Positions 20,032 to 27,592 of a DNA stretch of 55,858 nt are shown one piece after another. The position numbers were made by a program, and so were the translations under genes. The notes beneath the pieces were generated by a model, which ran no database searches, was not told the DNA's origin, and saw nothing but the letters and a program-made list of their open reading frames with translations. Position 1 is the stretch's first letter, and each line of letters starts with the position of its first letter. This DNA is from a virus. The stretch is taken from the IMG/VR virus record IMGVR_UViG_3300019766_000001, positions 1-55,858 of that record. One strand, 5' to 3'.

Positions 20032-20502
20032 ATGAAAAAGCGCAATATTTCCCGTGAGACAGAGTTAAAAGTATTACAGTTGGCGTCAACTATTTTACGG
20101 ATGCATGCAGAGATTGCAGGTGATCGCATCTGCCAAGACTGGAGCGCTGGCGATGACGTTTCCCCGCTATCGGTTCTTAGCGATCAAGAGTGTGACGACC
20201 TTGATTATAACTTCCAGATAGAAAACTCAGGCCTTGATGATTACGACCTTGATCATAATCCAATGGGCGATGAGATGTCCGCATCTTTTGTTCTTGCTGA
20301 AGCTCTGGATAATATCCGTGAAGACCTAGAATCCGAAACGCTAAGCCGGTATAAGAAAAGGATAGATCGCCTAGAGTACGGCCTTCAGCATGCTGTTGAT
20401 CAACTGATTTATAGAGATGACACTCCAGAGCAAAAGGCATACAGGGAAGGCAAGAGAATTGCTATTCAGGTGCTAAACGAAGGACTTGAGCAATCAAAAT
20501 GA
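20032..20502 (+). CDS. Hypothetical acidic protein, 156 aa
   Basis: Starts MKKRNISRETELKVLQLAST; the middle is very acidic (LSDQECDDLDYNFQIENSGL...), the end helical (YKKRIDRLEYGLQHAVDQLIY). No family recognised. Expressed from the cassette-1 promoter and structured leader. Overlaps the next gene by 4 bases. Confidence 0.65.
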   Translation: MKKRNISRETELKVLQLASTILRMHAEIAGDRICQDWSAGDDVSPLSVLSDQECDDLDYNFQIENSGLDDYDLDHNPMGDEMSASFVLAEALDNIREDLESETLSRYKKRIDRLEYGLQHAVDQLIYRDDTPEQKAYREGKRIAIQVLNEGLEQSK

Positions 20503-20819
20503 ACACTCTAACCCTATCTATCCCATACCCTACGCTAGAGCAGCTGATTAACTTTGCTGGCATGTATTCCATGTTTGTTATTTTTGGCTTGATACTTTTG
20601 GTATTGTTCGCTTTGGTTTTCGGTATAGATGATACCGTTTATGGCTTGGGTGACTTTTTGTTATGGGTATTTGGCTTGGCCGGATTTGTTGCTTTGATAC
20701 CAATATCTATGTTGCCGGTAATGAAAGATTTTGATTGGTCAAGGCGGATTGTTTACTCCATAACAACATCTTCAACTTTCGTCGTATTCTACATTTCTGC
20801 GCTATGCGGCATAATCTAG
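20499..20819 (+). CDS. Multi-span membrane protein, 106 aa
   Basis: Three hydrophobic segments: about residues 18-43 (GMYSMFVIFGLILLVLFALVF), 51-73 (LGDFLLWVFGLAGFVALIPI) and 86-105. The ATG overlaps the preceding stop. Holin-like size and topology, but next to unknown early genes rather than the lysin. Function not assigned. Confidence 0.65.
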   Translation: MNTLTLSIPYPTLEQLINFAGMYSMFVIFGLILLVLFALVFGIDDTVYGLGDFLLWVFGLAGFVALIPISMLPVMKDFDWSRRIVYSITTSSTFVVFYISALCGII

Positions 20820-20839
20820 CTTTAACTGAGGGTGATGGT

Positions 20840-21232
20840 ATGAGTAGCGAATGGATAGACTGGGAAGGCGGGCTGCCTCCAGTTGATTGTGATGTAAAGG
20901 TTGACGCTATCGAAAACACTGGGGCTATTCGTATAGCGTTTCATGCCAGTAACATCGACTGGTCAAAAGAATGTGCGAGTAAAAAGAATTATCCTATATC
21001 AAAATACCGTATCTGGATTCCAGACCCCCGCAAAGAGTGGGTAAAGATTCAGGAAGGGTGTCCGATGCCTGGAGAGGATTCTAGTTACCTATATTTGTTT
21101 GTAGATGGTGAGCAGGTGATAGGTGGGTGTGATAATGATGATGGGTGGTGGCAATGGAATCCTAATAGCCGTTACGGTAGTTTGTCTAACCCAACACACT
21201 GGCGCTACCCTCACCCTGACCCGGAGGATTGA
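20840..21232 (+). CDS. DUF551-related protein, 130 aa
   Basis: ATG at 20840 follows GAGGGTGATGGT. N-terminus SSEWIDWEGGLPPVD and C-terminus SNPTHWRYPHPDPED match the two DUF551 ends (W-I...L-P; T-H-W-x-P-x-P). The centre is enlarged, with Trp-rich beta segments (YRIWIPDPRKEWVKI, DDGWWQW). Function unknown, like other family members. Confidence 0.65.
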   Translation: MSSEWIDWEGGLPPVDCDVKVDAIENTGAIRIAFHASNIDWSKECASKKNYPISKYRIWIPDPRKEWVKIQEGCPMPGEDSSYLYLFVDGEQVIGGCDNDDGWWQWNPNSRYGSLSNPTHWRYPHPDPED

Positions 21233-21234
21233 TT

Positions 21235-21486
21235 ATGGATGGTATCGAGATTGAGGTAGTCGGAGAGCTTAACTGCTGCGAAGGCCAGAAGCTGAAGGAT
21301 GCGCTAATAGAATACGGGTTTGAAGATACTGGTGAGATGAATGAAGCTGACAGCGCGGGTATATTGGGCGTGTTGATGAAGGATTTAGATAAATTCGATC
21401 ACGGGTTTGATTTTAAGCAAGATTCCCATAACAAGATGCGAGACGACTTTATCCGACATAAGACATACGGTCGTAAGCGGTGGTAA
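21235..21486 (+). CDS. Hypothetical protein, 83 aa
   Basis: GGAGGATTGATT precedes the ATG at 21235. The product (MDGIEIEVVGELNCCEGQKL...) is acidic, with a small alpha/beta pattern. Last gene before the terminator upstream of terS. Confidence 0.62.
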   Translation: MDGIEIEVVGELNCCEGQKLKDALIEYGFEDTGEMNEADSAGILGVLMKDLDKFDHGFDFKQDSHNKMRDDFIRHKTYGRKRW

Positions 21487-21503
21487 AAGTTACACTATAA
21501 CAT

Positions 21504-21527
21504 GCCTCGGATAACCGGGGCTTTTTT
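21504..21527 (+). terminator. Rho-independent terminator before terS
   Basis: GCCTCGG-ATAA-CCGGGGC followed by TTTTTT. The next bases, ACGTCTG, are shared with the post-terminator sequence at 42927, so terminator and promoter seem to move as one unit. Confidence 0.9.
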
Positions 21528-21543
21528 ACGTCTGATTGTTTTG

Positions 21544-21595
21544 TGTTAAACTAAAGACTAACGCGCAGGGCGCAAAACATAAACTGCAGGGCAGT
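21544..21595 (+). promoter_or_regulatory. terS promoter and twin AGG-loop hairpins
   Basis: TGT-TAAACT (21544-21552) is an extended -10. The leader has two tight hairpins with the same loop: GCGC-AGG-GCGC (21563-21573) and ACTGC-AGG-GCAGT (21583-21595). Both loops display AGG, an SD core. They may present ribosome-binding bases or bind a regulator. Confidence 0.5.
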
Positions 21596-21603
21596 GAGTG
21601 TGT

Positions 21604-22038
21604 ATGACCACCGGAAGACCTTCGAGCTATAAAGAAGAGTTTGCTGAGCAAGCCAAGAAGCTATGTAAGCTTGGTGCTACAGATATTGATTTAGCTGATT
21701 TCTTTGAAGTTCACTTGGCAACTATTAACAGATGGAAGCACAGATATCCAGAGTTTCGCGAGTCCTTAAATGAATACAAGGTTTTTGCTAATGCTAATGT
21801 TGAGCGGTCTTTGTATCAAAGGGCCACCGGGTATGACTGCGTTGAAACCAAGGTATTCAATAATCAGGGTGAGATAGTCACTCATGATGTTATTAAGCAT
21901 TTCCCTCCAGATCCTACCTCTATGATCTTCTGGCTTAAGAATCGAGACCCTGATAACTGGCGTGACAAGCCTAATTCAGAAGGCGGTGATGATCTTGCAG
22001 AAGTAGTTTGTAAGCTGATAGATAAGCTTCCTTCATGA
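21604..22038 (+). CDS. terS: Terminase small subunit
   Basis: 144 aa. An N-terminal helix-turn-helix (AKKLCKLGATDIDLADFFEVHLATINRWKHRYPEF) recognises the packaging site, followed by oligomerisation helices (VERSLYQRATGY) and a C-terminal DPTSMIFWLKNRDPDNWRDK segment, the standard pattern of phage TerS in this class. Start at ATG 21604. Overlaps terL by 4 bases. Confidence 0.93.
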   Translation: MTTGRPSSYKEEFAEQAKKLCKLGATDIDLADFFEVHLATINRWKHRYPEFRESLNEYKVFANANVERSLYQRATGYDCVETKVFNNQGEIVTHDVIKHFPPDPTSMIFWLKNRDPDNWRDKPNSEGGDDLAEVVCKLIDKLPS

Positions 22039-23363
22039 GTGCTTTGGAGACTGGGAATTTCGCGTTAGATAGGCAGCTTGCTAGGTGGTATGAATTAAAA
22101 GACCATCCTGTTCAGCTTGCCTTGATTCAATCCGTTCTTGACGGCCTTAGATTCCCTCTTGTTCCCGCCGGCCGTAGATCTGGTAAAACCGAACGGTTCA
22201 AACGGTTCCTGGTTAAGCAGGCTAATCGTACACCTGGTATTTACTTTGCTGCAGCACCTACCCATGACCAGGCAAAGAAAATATTCTGGGATGATTTAAA
22301 GGCGTTATCGCTATCTGTCACCCACTCTAAGCAGCCATCTGAATCAAACCGCATTATCTTTATGAATAACGGTTCAGAGATTCATGTTATCGGGCTGGAT
22401 AAGCCGCAGCGGATAGAAGGGATTCCCTGGACGGGTGGCGGCATTGATGAGTTTGCTGATATCAAAGGACAGTCATGGGAGGCCAATATTTATCCTGCCT
22501 TGAATACGGTTAATCCAACTAGACCCGATTACCGCGCTTGGTGTTGGCTGCTTGGCGTTCCTGATGGCTTGAATCACTATTACAAGCTGTGTCAAAAGGC
22601 TAAATCTGACCCTGATTCCGGTATGAAAGTATTTCACTGGATGACTGAAGAGATATTTCCTGAAATGGCCGCAGAGGCCAGAAAGGTGATGTCTGAAAAA
22701 CAATACAATCAGGAATTCAGGGCGGCATTTGAAACCGCCTCAGGTCGTATTTATGAAGACTTCGGAGATCACAACTTAACATCGGAAGAAATACAACCTC
22801 ATGAGCAGTTAATGTGGATGCATGATCAGAACTACACGCCACTATCATCATCTGTTGGTGTTCGCCGTGGCGATGATCTTTATTTGCTTGATGAAATTGT
22901 TTTGCTTTCCGCTATTAGTCGTCAGTCTGCAATGGAGTTTGTCGACAAGTTCAAGGATCACAAAAACAAGCATGTTCTGGTTTATGGTGATCCTGCTGGC
23001 CGTGCCGGAGAAAAACATGGTCACGCATCTGACTACACCGAAATAGAGGATGTTCTTAAAGATAACGGTTGGACGTATAGCCGGAAGGTTAAGATGTCTC
23101 ACCCGTCTATCAAAGACCGTCAAAACGCAGTCAGAGCTAAGATCAAGACGGCTGACGGTAGCGTTTCTTTGTACGTAAACCCTAAGACTGCGCCATGGTC
23201 ACATGAAGGCTTGGCAACGGTTCAGCTTCAAGAGGGTTCGACGTTTCAAGAAGACCAAAAGAACGACTATCAGCATATTACAACGGCAATAGGTTACTGT
23301 ATTGATGTCGAGTGGCCGATACATAAACCATTGACCAGCATAAACGTGGAGTGGGCGAGATAA
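22035..23363 (+). CDS. terL: Terminase large subunit
   Basis: 442 aa. The ATPase domain has Walker A AGRRSGKTER (about residues 43-52), AAAPTHDQAKKIFWDDL and Walker B GGIDEFAD (about 136-143). The RNase H-like nuclease domain begins with YGDPAGRAGEKHGHASDYTEIEDVL (about 317-341), containing the first catalytic aspartate. It cuts and pumps DNA into the prohead. Coupled to terS and overlapping the next start (TAATG). Confidence 0.96.
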   Translation: MSALETGNFALDRQLARWYELKDHPVQLALIQSVLDGLRFPLVPAGRRSGKTERFKRFLVKQANRTPGIYFAAAPTHDQAKKIFWDDLKALSLSVTHSKQPSESNRIIFMNNGSEIHVIGLDKPQRIEGIPWTGGGIDEFADIKGQSWEANIYPALNTVNPTRPDYRAWCWLLGVPDGLNHYYKLCQKAKSDPDSGMKVFHWMTEEIFPEMAAEARKVMSEKQYNQEFRAAFETASGRIYEDFGDHNLTSEEIQPHEQLMWMHDQNYTPLSSSVGVRRGDDLYLLDEIVLLSAISRQSAMEFVDKFKDHKNKHVLVYGDPAGRAGEKHGHASDYTEIEDVLKDNGWTYSRKVKMSHPSIKDRQNAVRAKIKTADGSVSLYVNPKTAPWSHEGLATVQLQEGSTFQEDQKNDYQHITTAIGYCIDVEWPIHKPLTSINVEWAR

Positions 23364-23728
23364 TGAAGAAGATCAAAAAGAACTGGTTTAAACTGGACTG
23401 CGGCTTTTTTCCGGTAAATATACATCTAATCGGATCAGAAAAAGCGCTATACAAGTGCGCAAAAAAAGAAGGGTTCTCCGTTTCGGATTTGGGCGATACA
23501 AGCAAGGTGGATGCTTATTTTTCACAAATAGAATGCGATGACGGTCTTTATATATCGTTTATTTTCTGCCCAAAAGGGACGAGTATTGATATTCTTTTGC
23601 ACGAGATAGTTCACGCTGTTGATTATGTTTTTATGGATCTTGGTGTTGACCATTCCGCTGAAAACACAGAAACAAGGGCATATTTAACGCAGCACTTATT
23701 CAAGCAAGCGCTATCAATCGAGAATTAA
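23363..23728 (+). CDS. HExxH putative zinc metalloprotease, 121 aa
   Basis: The motif HEIVHAVDYVF (about residues 76-86) is a classic zincin H-E-x-x-H; ETRAYLTQHL further on could supply a third ligand or structural helix. The N-terminus is beta-rich. No signal peptide, so it would act in the cytoplasm or in the particle. Tight coupling to terL and position before the MuF gene suggest a packaging or head-maturation role, or a cargo protein. Only the motif is certain. Confidence 0.65.
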   Translation: MKKIKKNWFKLDCGFFPVNIHLIGSEKALYKCAKKEGFSVSDLGDTSKVDAYFSQIECDDGLYISFIFCPKGTSIDILLHEIVHAVDYVFMDLGVDHSAENTETRAYLTQHLFKQALSIEN

Positions 23729-23731
23729 ACA

Positions 23732-24754
23732 ATGTCGGCTAACCAGCACCTAATTGAATCTCAAGTCAGGCACCAAATATTCCTGTTGCGTCGCGGCGGA
23801 GGAATGGCTAAAGATCTGGTTCCCGTGATTCAGGAGATATTGCGGAAAGTTGCCGGTGACATTGCGACCACTCCCGATCAGCTGGCACGACAGAGGGCGA
23901 TGATTCAGGAGATCGAAGCTTTCTTGTTGGCCGCTACTTCTGACTGGTCTGATGAGCTGTTGCAAGAGTCGCTTGAGCTGGCTGCTTATGAGGCAGGATT
24001 TCAGCAAACCTTATTGAATGGTGTTGCTACCGTTGATTTCGCTGCTCCTGCGGCGGTTCAGTTGGCCCAGGCTGTAGAGTTTAGCCCGTCGATACAGACG
24101 AAAGGGCAAGAAGTTAGTCTAAGGAGTGCGTTAGACCAGTACGACCGCCAGATTGTTGATATGACAATGCAGACGATTCGTGACGGTATTGTTCAGCAGA
24201 AGACTAATGCAGAGATCTCCAAAGATGTTCAGGCCATCATTCCGTTGCAAAAACAAAGGGCTGAATCACTGGTTAGGACTGCTGCCAATGCATCTGCAAA
24301 CGTGGCAAAAGAGGAATTCAATAAGCAGAATTCTGAATTCCTGAAGGGCGAACGGTTTCTTAACACCTTAGATATTCGCACGACTAAACTTTGCATTGAG
24401 GCTGGTCAAGGCGGTGTAAACGGTGACGGCATATACCCTGTCGGTGTTGGGCCTAAAGCGCCCCAGCATTATAATTGTCGTAGTCTCAGGGTGTCCGTGC
24501 TTGCCGATGAATACCAATTACCCGGCTTTGAAGGTGAGCGCCCCGCAGTTGGTGCCGATGGCCCTGGTGTGATCGGTGCCAATACCACTTATGCCGGATT
24601 CCTTCGCATGCAGCCTGTAGAGTTTCAGGACGAGGTTTTAGGCCGTGACGTTGCTAAGTTATGGAGAGCCGGAAAGATTGATTTGAAGCGATTGACCGAC
24701 CCGTTCGGGCGACCTTTGACCGCTGAAGAGCTTGAGGCATCTGCCGGAGTTTAG
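23732..24754 (+). CDS. MuF-like head morphogenesis protein
   Basis: 340 aa. The C-terminal half has the MuF/SPP1 gp7 signature: RFLNTLDIRTTKLCIEAGQGG, GVGPKAPQHYNCRSLRV (the H-x-N-C-R motif), then FLRMQPVEFQDEVLGRDVAKLWRAGKIDLKRLTD. MuF proteins sit in the capsid near the portal and are often injected. Here it precedes, rather than follows, the portal, and 3.8 kb of accessory genes lie between them. Confidence 0.9.
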   Translation: MSANQHLIESQVRHQIFLLRRGGGMAKDLVPVIQEILRKVAGDIATTPDQLARQRAMIQEIEAFLLAATSDWSDELLQESLELAAYEAGFQQTLLNGVATVDFAAPAAVQLAQAVEFSPSIQTKGQEVSLRSALDQYDRQIVDMTMQTIRDGIVQQKTNAEISKDVQAIIPLQKQRAESLVRTAANASANVAKEEFNKQNSEFLKGERFLNTLDIRTTKLCIEAGQGGVNGDGIYPVGVGPKAPQHYNCRSLRVSVLADEYQLPGFEGERPAVGADGPGVIGANTTYAGFLRMQPVEFQDEVLGRDVAKLWRAGKIDLKRLTDPFGRPLTAEELEASAGV

Positions 24755-24756
24755 TG

Positions 24757-24817
24757 TATAATGTATTGGCGGCTATCCCGACGGGGAGAAAGCACGGAAC
24801 GTAGACCGTGTTGCCGC
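24757..24817 (+). promoter_or_regulatory. Promoter plus three-way-junction leader, cassette 2
   Basis: TATAAT (24757-24762), then GTATTG and GCGGC (24769-24773) closing with GCCGC (24813-24817). Inside are CCC-gac-GGG (24777-24785), the purine linker GAGAAAG, and CACGG-8-CCGTG (24793-24810). The leader continues to a CGAGGT ribosome site before the ATG at 24856. Confidence 0.7.
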
Positions 24818-24855
24818 TACATTTCTTCTACGCCGACTAACTACGAGGTCTGTAT

Positions 24856-25317
24856 ATGCCTTCCATCCCGTTTTTTAATTGTGATAATAAAACAAAGAAA
24901 GAAAAATCAATGCCGCCTTCATGGTTTGTTCAGAGGGCGCGTGAATACAAAGTATGGTGCAATGTAAATGTATGCAAGTCATGTGGGCGAAGGGCAAAAT
25001 ATGAGGACATGCACTCGGCTAACCCTTGCCCTGAGTGTGGCAATAAGGTCAAGGAGTTTGTCGGAAAATGGACTGGTGAATACTGGCTCATAAAAGGTGA
25101 AGATCTTTTTTTAGACGCTGAAGTTGTCACCGAAGAACCGGCTATGATAGACCTGGCTCCAGAGAGCGAACCTGAAGATAGCGTTAGGAAAGAAAGCGAA
25201 TCAAAGCATAGCTTCAGTAATAAAGAGTTGATGATAGAGTATGGCCGTATGTTTGCGTTAGGAGTTTTAGCTGGCGTTTTCACAGGATTCTATATTGCTG
25301 GATATCAGGTTTTTTAA
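24856..25317 (+). CDS. Zinc-ribbon protein with C-terminal membrane anchor, 153 aa
   Basis: Two Cys pairs (CKSC near residue 39, CPEC near 57) form a zinc ribbon. An acidic linker (EEPAMIDLAPESEPEDS) follows, then a C-terminal hydrophobic segment (FALGVLAGVFTGFYIAGYQVF), a tail anchor. Such a layout would hold a small adaptor at the inner membrane. No known family. Expressed from leader cassette 2. Confidence 0.68.
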   Translation: MPSIPFFNCDNKTKKEKSMPPSWFVQRAREYKVWCNVNVCKSCGRRAKYEDMHSANPCPECGNKVKEFVGKWTGEYWLIKGEDLFLDAEVVTEEPAMIDLAPESEPEDSVRKESESKHSFSNKELMIEYGRMFALGVLAGVFTGFYIAGYQVF

Positions 25318-25322
25318 TCTGA

Positions 25323-25385
25323 TACACTGTATTGGCGGCTAGGGCATGCAACCCGAAAACCCGTTACGTCTGACAGGCTTGCCGC
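25323..25385 (+). promoter_or_regulatory. Promoter plus three-way-junction leader, cassette 3
   Basis: TACACT (25323-25328), GTATTG, then GCGGC (25335-25339) closing with GCCGC (25381-25385). Inside are GGG-7-CCC (25342-25354), GAAAA, and CC(C)GT-8-AC(A)GG (25360-25377). Flanks match cassette 2 (TGTATTGGCGGCTA; GCCGCT-CA-TTC; CGAGGT before the ATG), while hairpin sequences differ. Confidence 0.7.
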
Positions 25386-25423
25386 TTCACTTCACAGACG
25401 ACAATACCAATGACGAGGTATTT

Positions 25424-26053
25424 ATGGTTAAGCTAATAAAAGCTGATTTTAACGGTCAGCAAATTCAGTTCAATGATTCCGGCTGGTTTAATGCCACCAA
25501 GATTGCAGAGCAGCACGGAAAGCGTTTAGATCACTTCCTTTCAAGCAAAGAAACCAAAGATTATATCGATGTTTTAAATACCCGAAATTTGGGGAGTTTA
25601 ATTCAGGCTAAAAAGGGTCGTAATGGCGGAACTTGGTTGCACCCAAAGCTTGCGGTTATGTTTGCCCGTTATGTTTCGGCAGAGTTTGCCGTGTGGTGTG
25701 ATGAGCAGATAGAAAAAATCATTCATGGTGAGGCTGATTCAATAGACTGGAAAGCAATGCGTCATGCTGCCAAGTCATCAAATAAAGTTCAGAATCAAGT
25801 CTTACAGCTAATAAGGCAGGATGCTGGTAAAGATACCAGCCATTTCCATTATGCCAATGAAGCTAAGCTAGTTAACTTTGCACTAAAAGGCGAATACAAA
25901 AGCATTGAGCGTGAATCTCTGAGTGGTAGCGAGTTAGACCTACTGGCAAAAATGGAATCACGTAACGCCGTATTGCTTGCTCGTGGCGTTGATCGTGATA
26001 CGCGCCGTGAAGTGCTTTGCTCGATGAATGAGCATTTAGGTCTGCAGGGTTGA
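25424..26053 (+). CDS. KilA-N domain protein, 209 aa
   Basis: ATG at 25424 follows GACGAGGTATTT. The KilA-N domain (about 5-105) shows INFNDSGWFNATK-type start (QFNDSGWFNATKIAEQHGKR), LDHFLSSKETKDYIDVL, and KKGRNGGTWLHPKLAVMFARYVSAEFAVWCDEQI, the conserved core. The C-terminal region resembles the helical antirepressor-type tail (DLLAKMESRNAVLLARGVDR). Probably regulatory. Expressed from cassette 3. Confidence 0.92.
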   Translation: MVKLIKADFNGQQIQFNDSGWFNATKIAEQHGKRLDHFLSSKETKDYIDVLNTRNLGSLIQAKKGRNGGTWLHPKLAVMFARYVSAEFAVWCDEQIEKIIHGEADSIDWKAMRHAAKSSNKVQNQVLQLIRQDAGKDTSHFHYANEAKLVNFALKGEYKSIERESLSGSELDLLAKMESRNAVLLARGVDRDTRREVLCSMNEHLGLQG

Positions 26054-26055
26054 TT

Positions 26056-26268
26056 ATGGAATCTATTGTATTTTTTGCCCTTGCTAATATTTCCGCCCTG
26101 ATATCGGCGTTAGGGGTTATTTTTTCCGTGGAGATACTTTTCCATGAGGGAGTAAGATTGTTTGAACGGGCTGTTATCAACCTTCCTACCTCTCTAGCCC
26201 TGTTATTATTGTCATTTTTGACATCTGAGGTTGCTAATTATTTCTACGACAAGGCGGTGATGCTATGA
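26056..26268 (+). CDS. Small two-span membrane protein, 70 aa
   Basis: ATG at 26056 after GCAGGGTTGATT. Hydrophobic segments near residues 4-28 (IVFFALANISALISALGVIF) and 42-60 (INLPTSLALLLLSFLTSEV). Overlaps the next membrane gene by 4 bases. The pair resembles a holin/antiholin arrangement only in size and topology. Confidence 0.6.
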   Translation: MESIVFFALANISALISALGVIFSVEILFHEGVRLFERAVINLPTSLALLLLSFLTSEVANYFYDKAVML

Positions 26269-26477
26269 GTGATTATATTTTTGCCGACTGGTTTTTTGTT
26301 TCGGGGTCGATTATCAGTTTGTTGGTATCCTTAAAGGCATTGCTGGATATAAATGATAGGCCGTTTACAGTAGTTATGATGACTTTTTTGTGTTTGATTT
26401 ACGGTGTGATTTCTGGCGATCGTTACTCTAACTGGGTTGATCACGGTTATTTTATGGTTAAAAACATTCAACAATAA
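26265..26477 (+). CDS. Small two-span membrane protein, 70 aa
   Basis: Begins MSDYIFADWFFVSGSIISLL, with hydrophobic segments near 8-26 and 36-52 (FTVVMMTFLCLIYGVIS). Coupled to the preceding gene by ATGA. Followed by a strong terminator. Function unknown. Confidence 0.6.
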   Translation: MSDYIFADWFFVSGSIISLLVSLKALLDINDRPFTVVMMTFLCLIYGVISGDRYSNWVDHGYFMVKNIQQ

Positions 26478-26537
26478 CGCCAAAACACTCCTATCTCGGC
26501 CTAAACCGGCTGCTTAGAAAGCACGGTATTTAACATT

Positions 26538-26561
26538 AAGCCCCTTAATTGGGGCTTTTTT
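26538..26561 (+). terminator. Rho-independent terminator
   Basis: AAGCCCC-TTAATT-GGGGCTT followed by T (26556-26561). Ends the cassette 2/3 transcripts. Confidence 0.9.
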
Positions 26562-26593
26562 ATGCCCGCCACCTTTGTTTAATTAAAATAATC

Positions 26594-26643
26594 GGCCTAT
26601 CTGCACTTTTTCTATTGATTCTTAGGTCTATCCGCACTATTAT
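26594..26643 (+). promoter_or_regulatory. Promoter with phased operator-like repeats
   Basis: TTGATT (26615-26620), 17 bases, TATTAT (26638-26643). Two 13-base direct repeats, GGCCTATCTGCAC (26594-26606) and GGTCTATCCGCAC (26625-26637), start 31 bases apart, about three helical turns. The second fills the promoter spacer. A cooperative repressor site is likely; its protein is unknown. Confidence 0.65.
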
Positions 26644-26682
26644 ATATCCATACCAACGACAAACAACAACGGAAACGCAGCC

Positions 26683-27135
26683 ATGAACGTATTTACTAAA
26701 GCTTGGGAAATCGCAAAAGAAGCAGTCATTAAGTTCGGCGGCAAGGCTTCTGAATTCTTCGCTGAAGCATTACGCATGGCATGGGTTATCAAAAAAGGTG
26801 GCAATATGAAAGGTTCGGAAAAACAGATTGCATGGGCAGAAGATATTATCAAAGACGGCCAAGCTAGATGGAATAAAGTTGCCAAAGACCAGCTTAAAAG
26901 ATATGAGGACGAGGTAGAGCATTATCTGGATGAGTCTAATGGCGAGATAGATAGATTTGTTAATCTTGCTATGAAAAAAGTTGACCGTGTTAAGGCTGTT
27001 ATTGAATTTATATTCTCCGATCACGCAGACGCAGAGCTAGCTATTGAAATGAGAGGTGTATTTCTTATCTCTAGCTGGGATGATAATGCGGTTGATGGTG
27101 CTTCAATTGAATACAGTAAAAAGGTGTCGGTATGA
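26683..27135 (+). CDS. Conserved phage protein, 150 aa
   Basis: The N-terminus MNVFTKAWEIAKEAVIKFGG and KASEFFAEALRMAW follow a pattern found in many phage and prophage early proteins. The middle is a charged helical region (EKQIAWAEDIIKDGQARWNKVAKDQ), followed by acidic beta segments. Function unknown. It is transcribed from the repeat-bearing promoter and coupled to the next gene. Confidence 0.7.
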   Translation: MNVFTKAWEIAKEAVIKFGGKASEFFAEALRMAWVIKKGGNMKGSEKQIAWAEDIIKDGQARWNKVAKDQLKRYEDEVEHYLDESNGEIDRFVNLAMKKVDRVKAVIEFIFSDHADAELAIEMRGVFLISSWDDNAVDGASIEYSKKVSV

Positions 27136-27359
27136 ATATCAAAGAATCATTCGGTAATTACACAGTAGAAGGCGTGCAAGGAAGGTTTAAAAAGGTAGAT
27201 CGGGGAGGTTTTTTTAAAATTACTCATTATGGAGGCGTGTCCGGTGCTCCTCAGTTGGTAGGTAGTGTTAGCTCTGGTGATTGGGGTAATAGAGTGCCAA
27301 ACAGGACTGCTAATCAGCAGGTGCTAGATAAAATTAAACGTTATTGCGAGGCGCTATGA
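27132..27359 (+). CDS. Hypothetical protein, 75 aa
   Basis: Starts on a 4-base overlap. Beta-rich and Gly-rich (NYTVEGVQGRFKKVDRGGFF...), ending in a helix (QQVLDKIKRYCEAL). No family recognised. Coupled to the next gene by ATGA. Confidence 0.6.
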   Translation: MNIKESFGNYTVEGVQGRFKKVDRGGFFKITHYGGVSGAPQLVGSVSSGDWGNRVPNRTANQQVLDKIKRYCEAL

Positions 27360-27544
27360 CTCCAGCGGTAATAGCAAAGCAGGCAGGACTGAAAAGTCTT
27401 GCCGAGCTATCAGAGATAACCATGTTTAGCGTTGACTCATTAAAACGGATGTCTCAAAACCATACGAAGCGATTCAACCGGCTGTGTGAGATGGCCGTAC
27501 TGTACAAAGCACAACTAACGTCGAATACCAATAAACCGGCGTGA
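27356..27544 (+). CDS. Helix-turn-helix-like protein, 62 aa
   Basis: ATG at 27356 on an ATGA overlap. The sequence VIAKQAGLKSLAELSEITMFSVDSLKRM reads like a Cro/C1-type helix-turn-helix with recognition helix SVDSLKRM. Possible small DNA-binding regulator. Confidence 0.55.
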   Translation: MTPAVIAKQAGLKSLAELSEITMFSVDSLKRMSQNHTKRFNRLCEMAVLYKAQLTSNTNKPA

Positions 27545-27592
27545 TGGTATGGTGTGGTGATAATGCAGTGTTATAAATATTGAGGATTTGAT

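Noticed and set aside
24757-24817. Hammerhead ribozyme in the three-way-junction leaders
   Set aside because: The CUGANGA core box and cleavage triplet are missing in all three copies; only the purine linker looks similar.
12590-27535. Identical 16-base string near 12590 and 27520
   Set aside because: One shared 16-mer in a genome this size is close to chance expectation, and the flanks differ.
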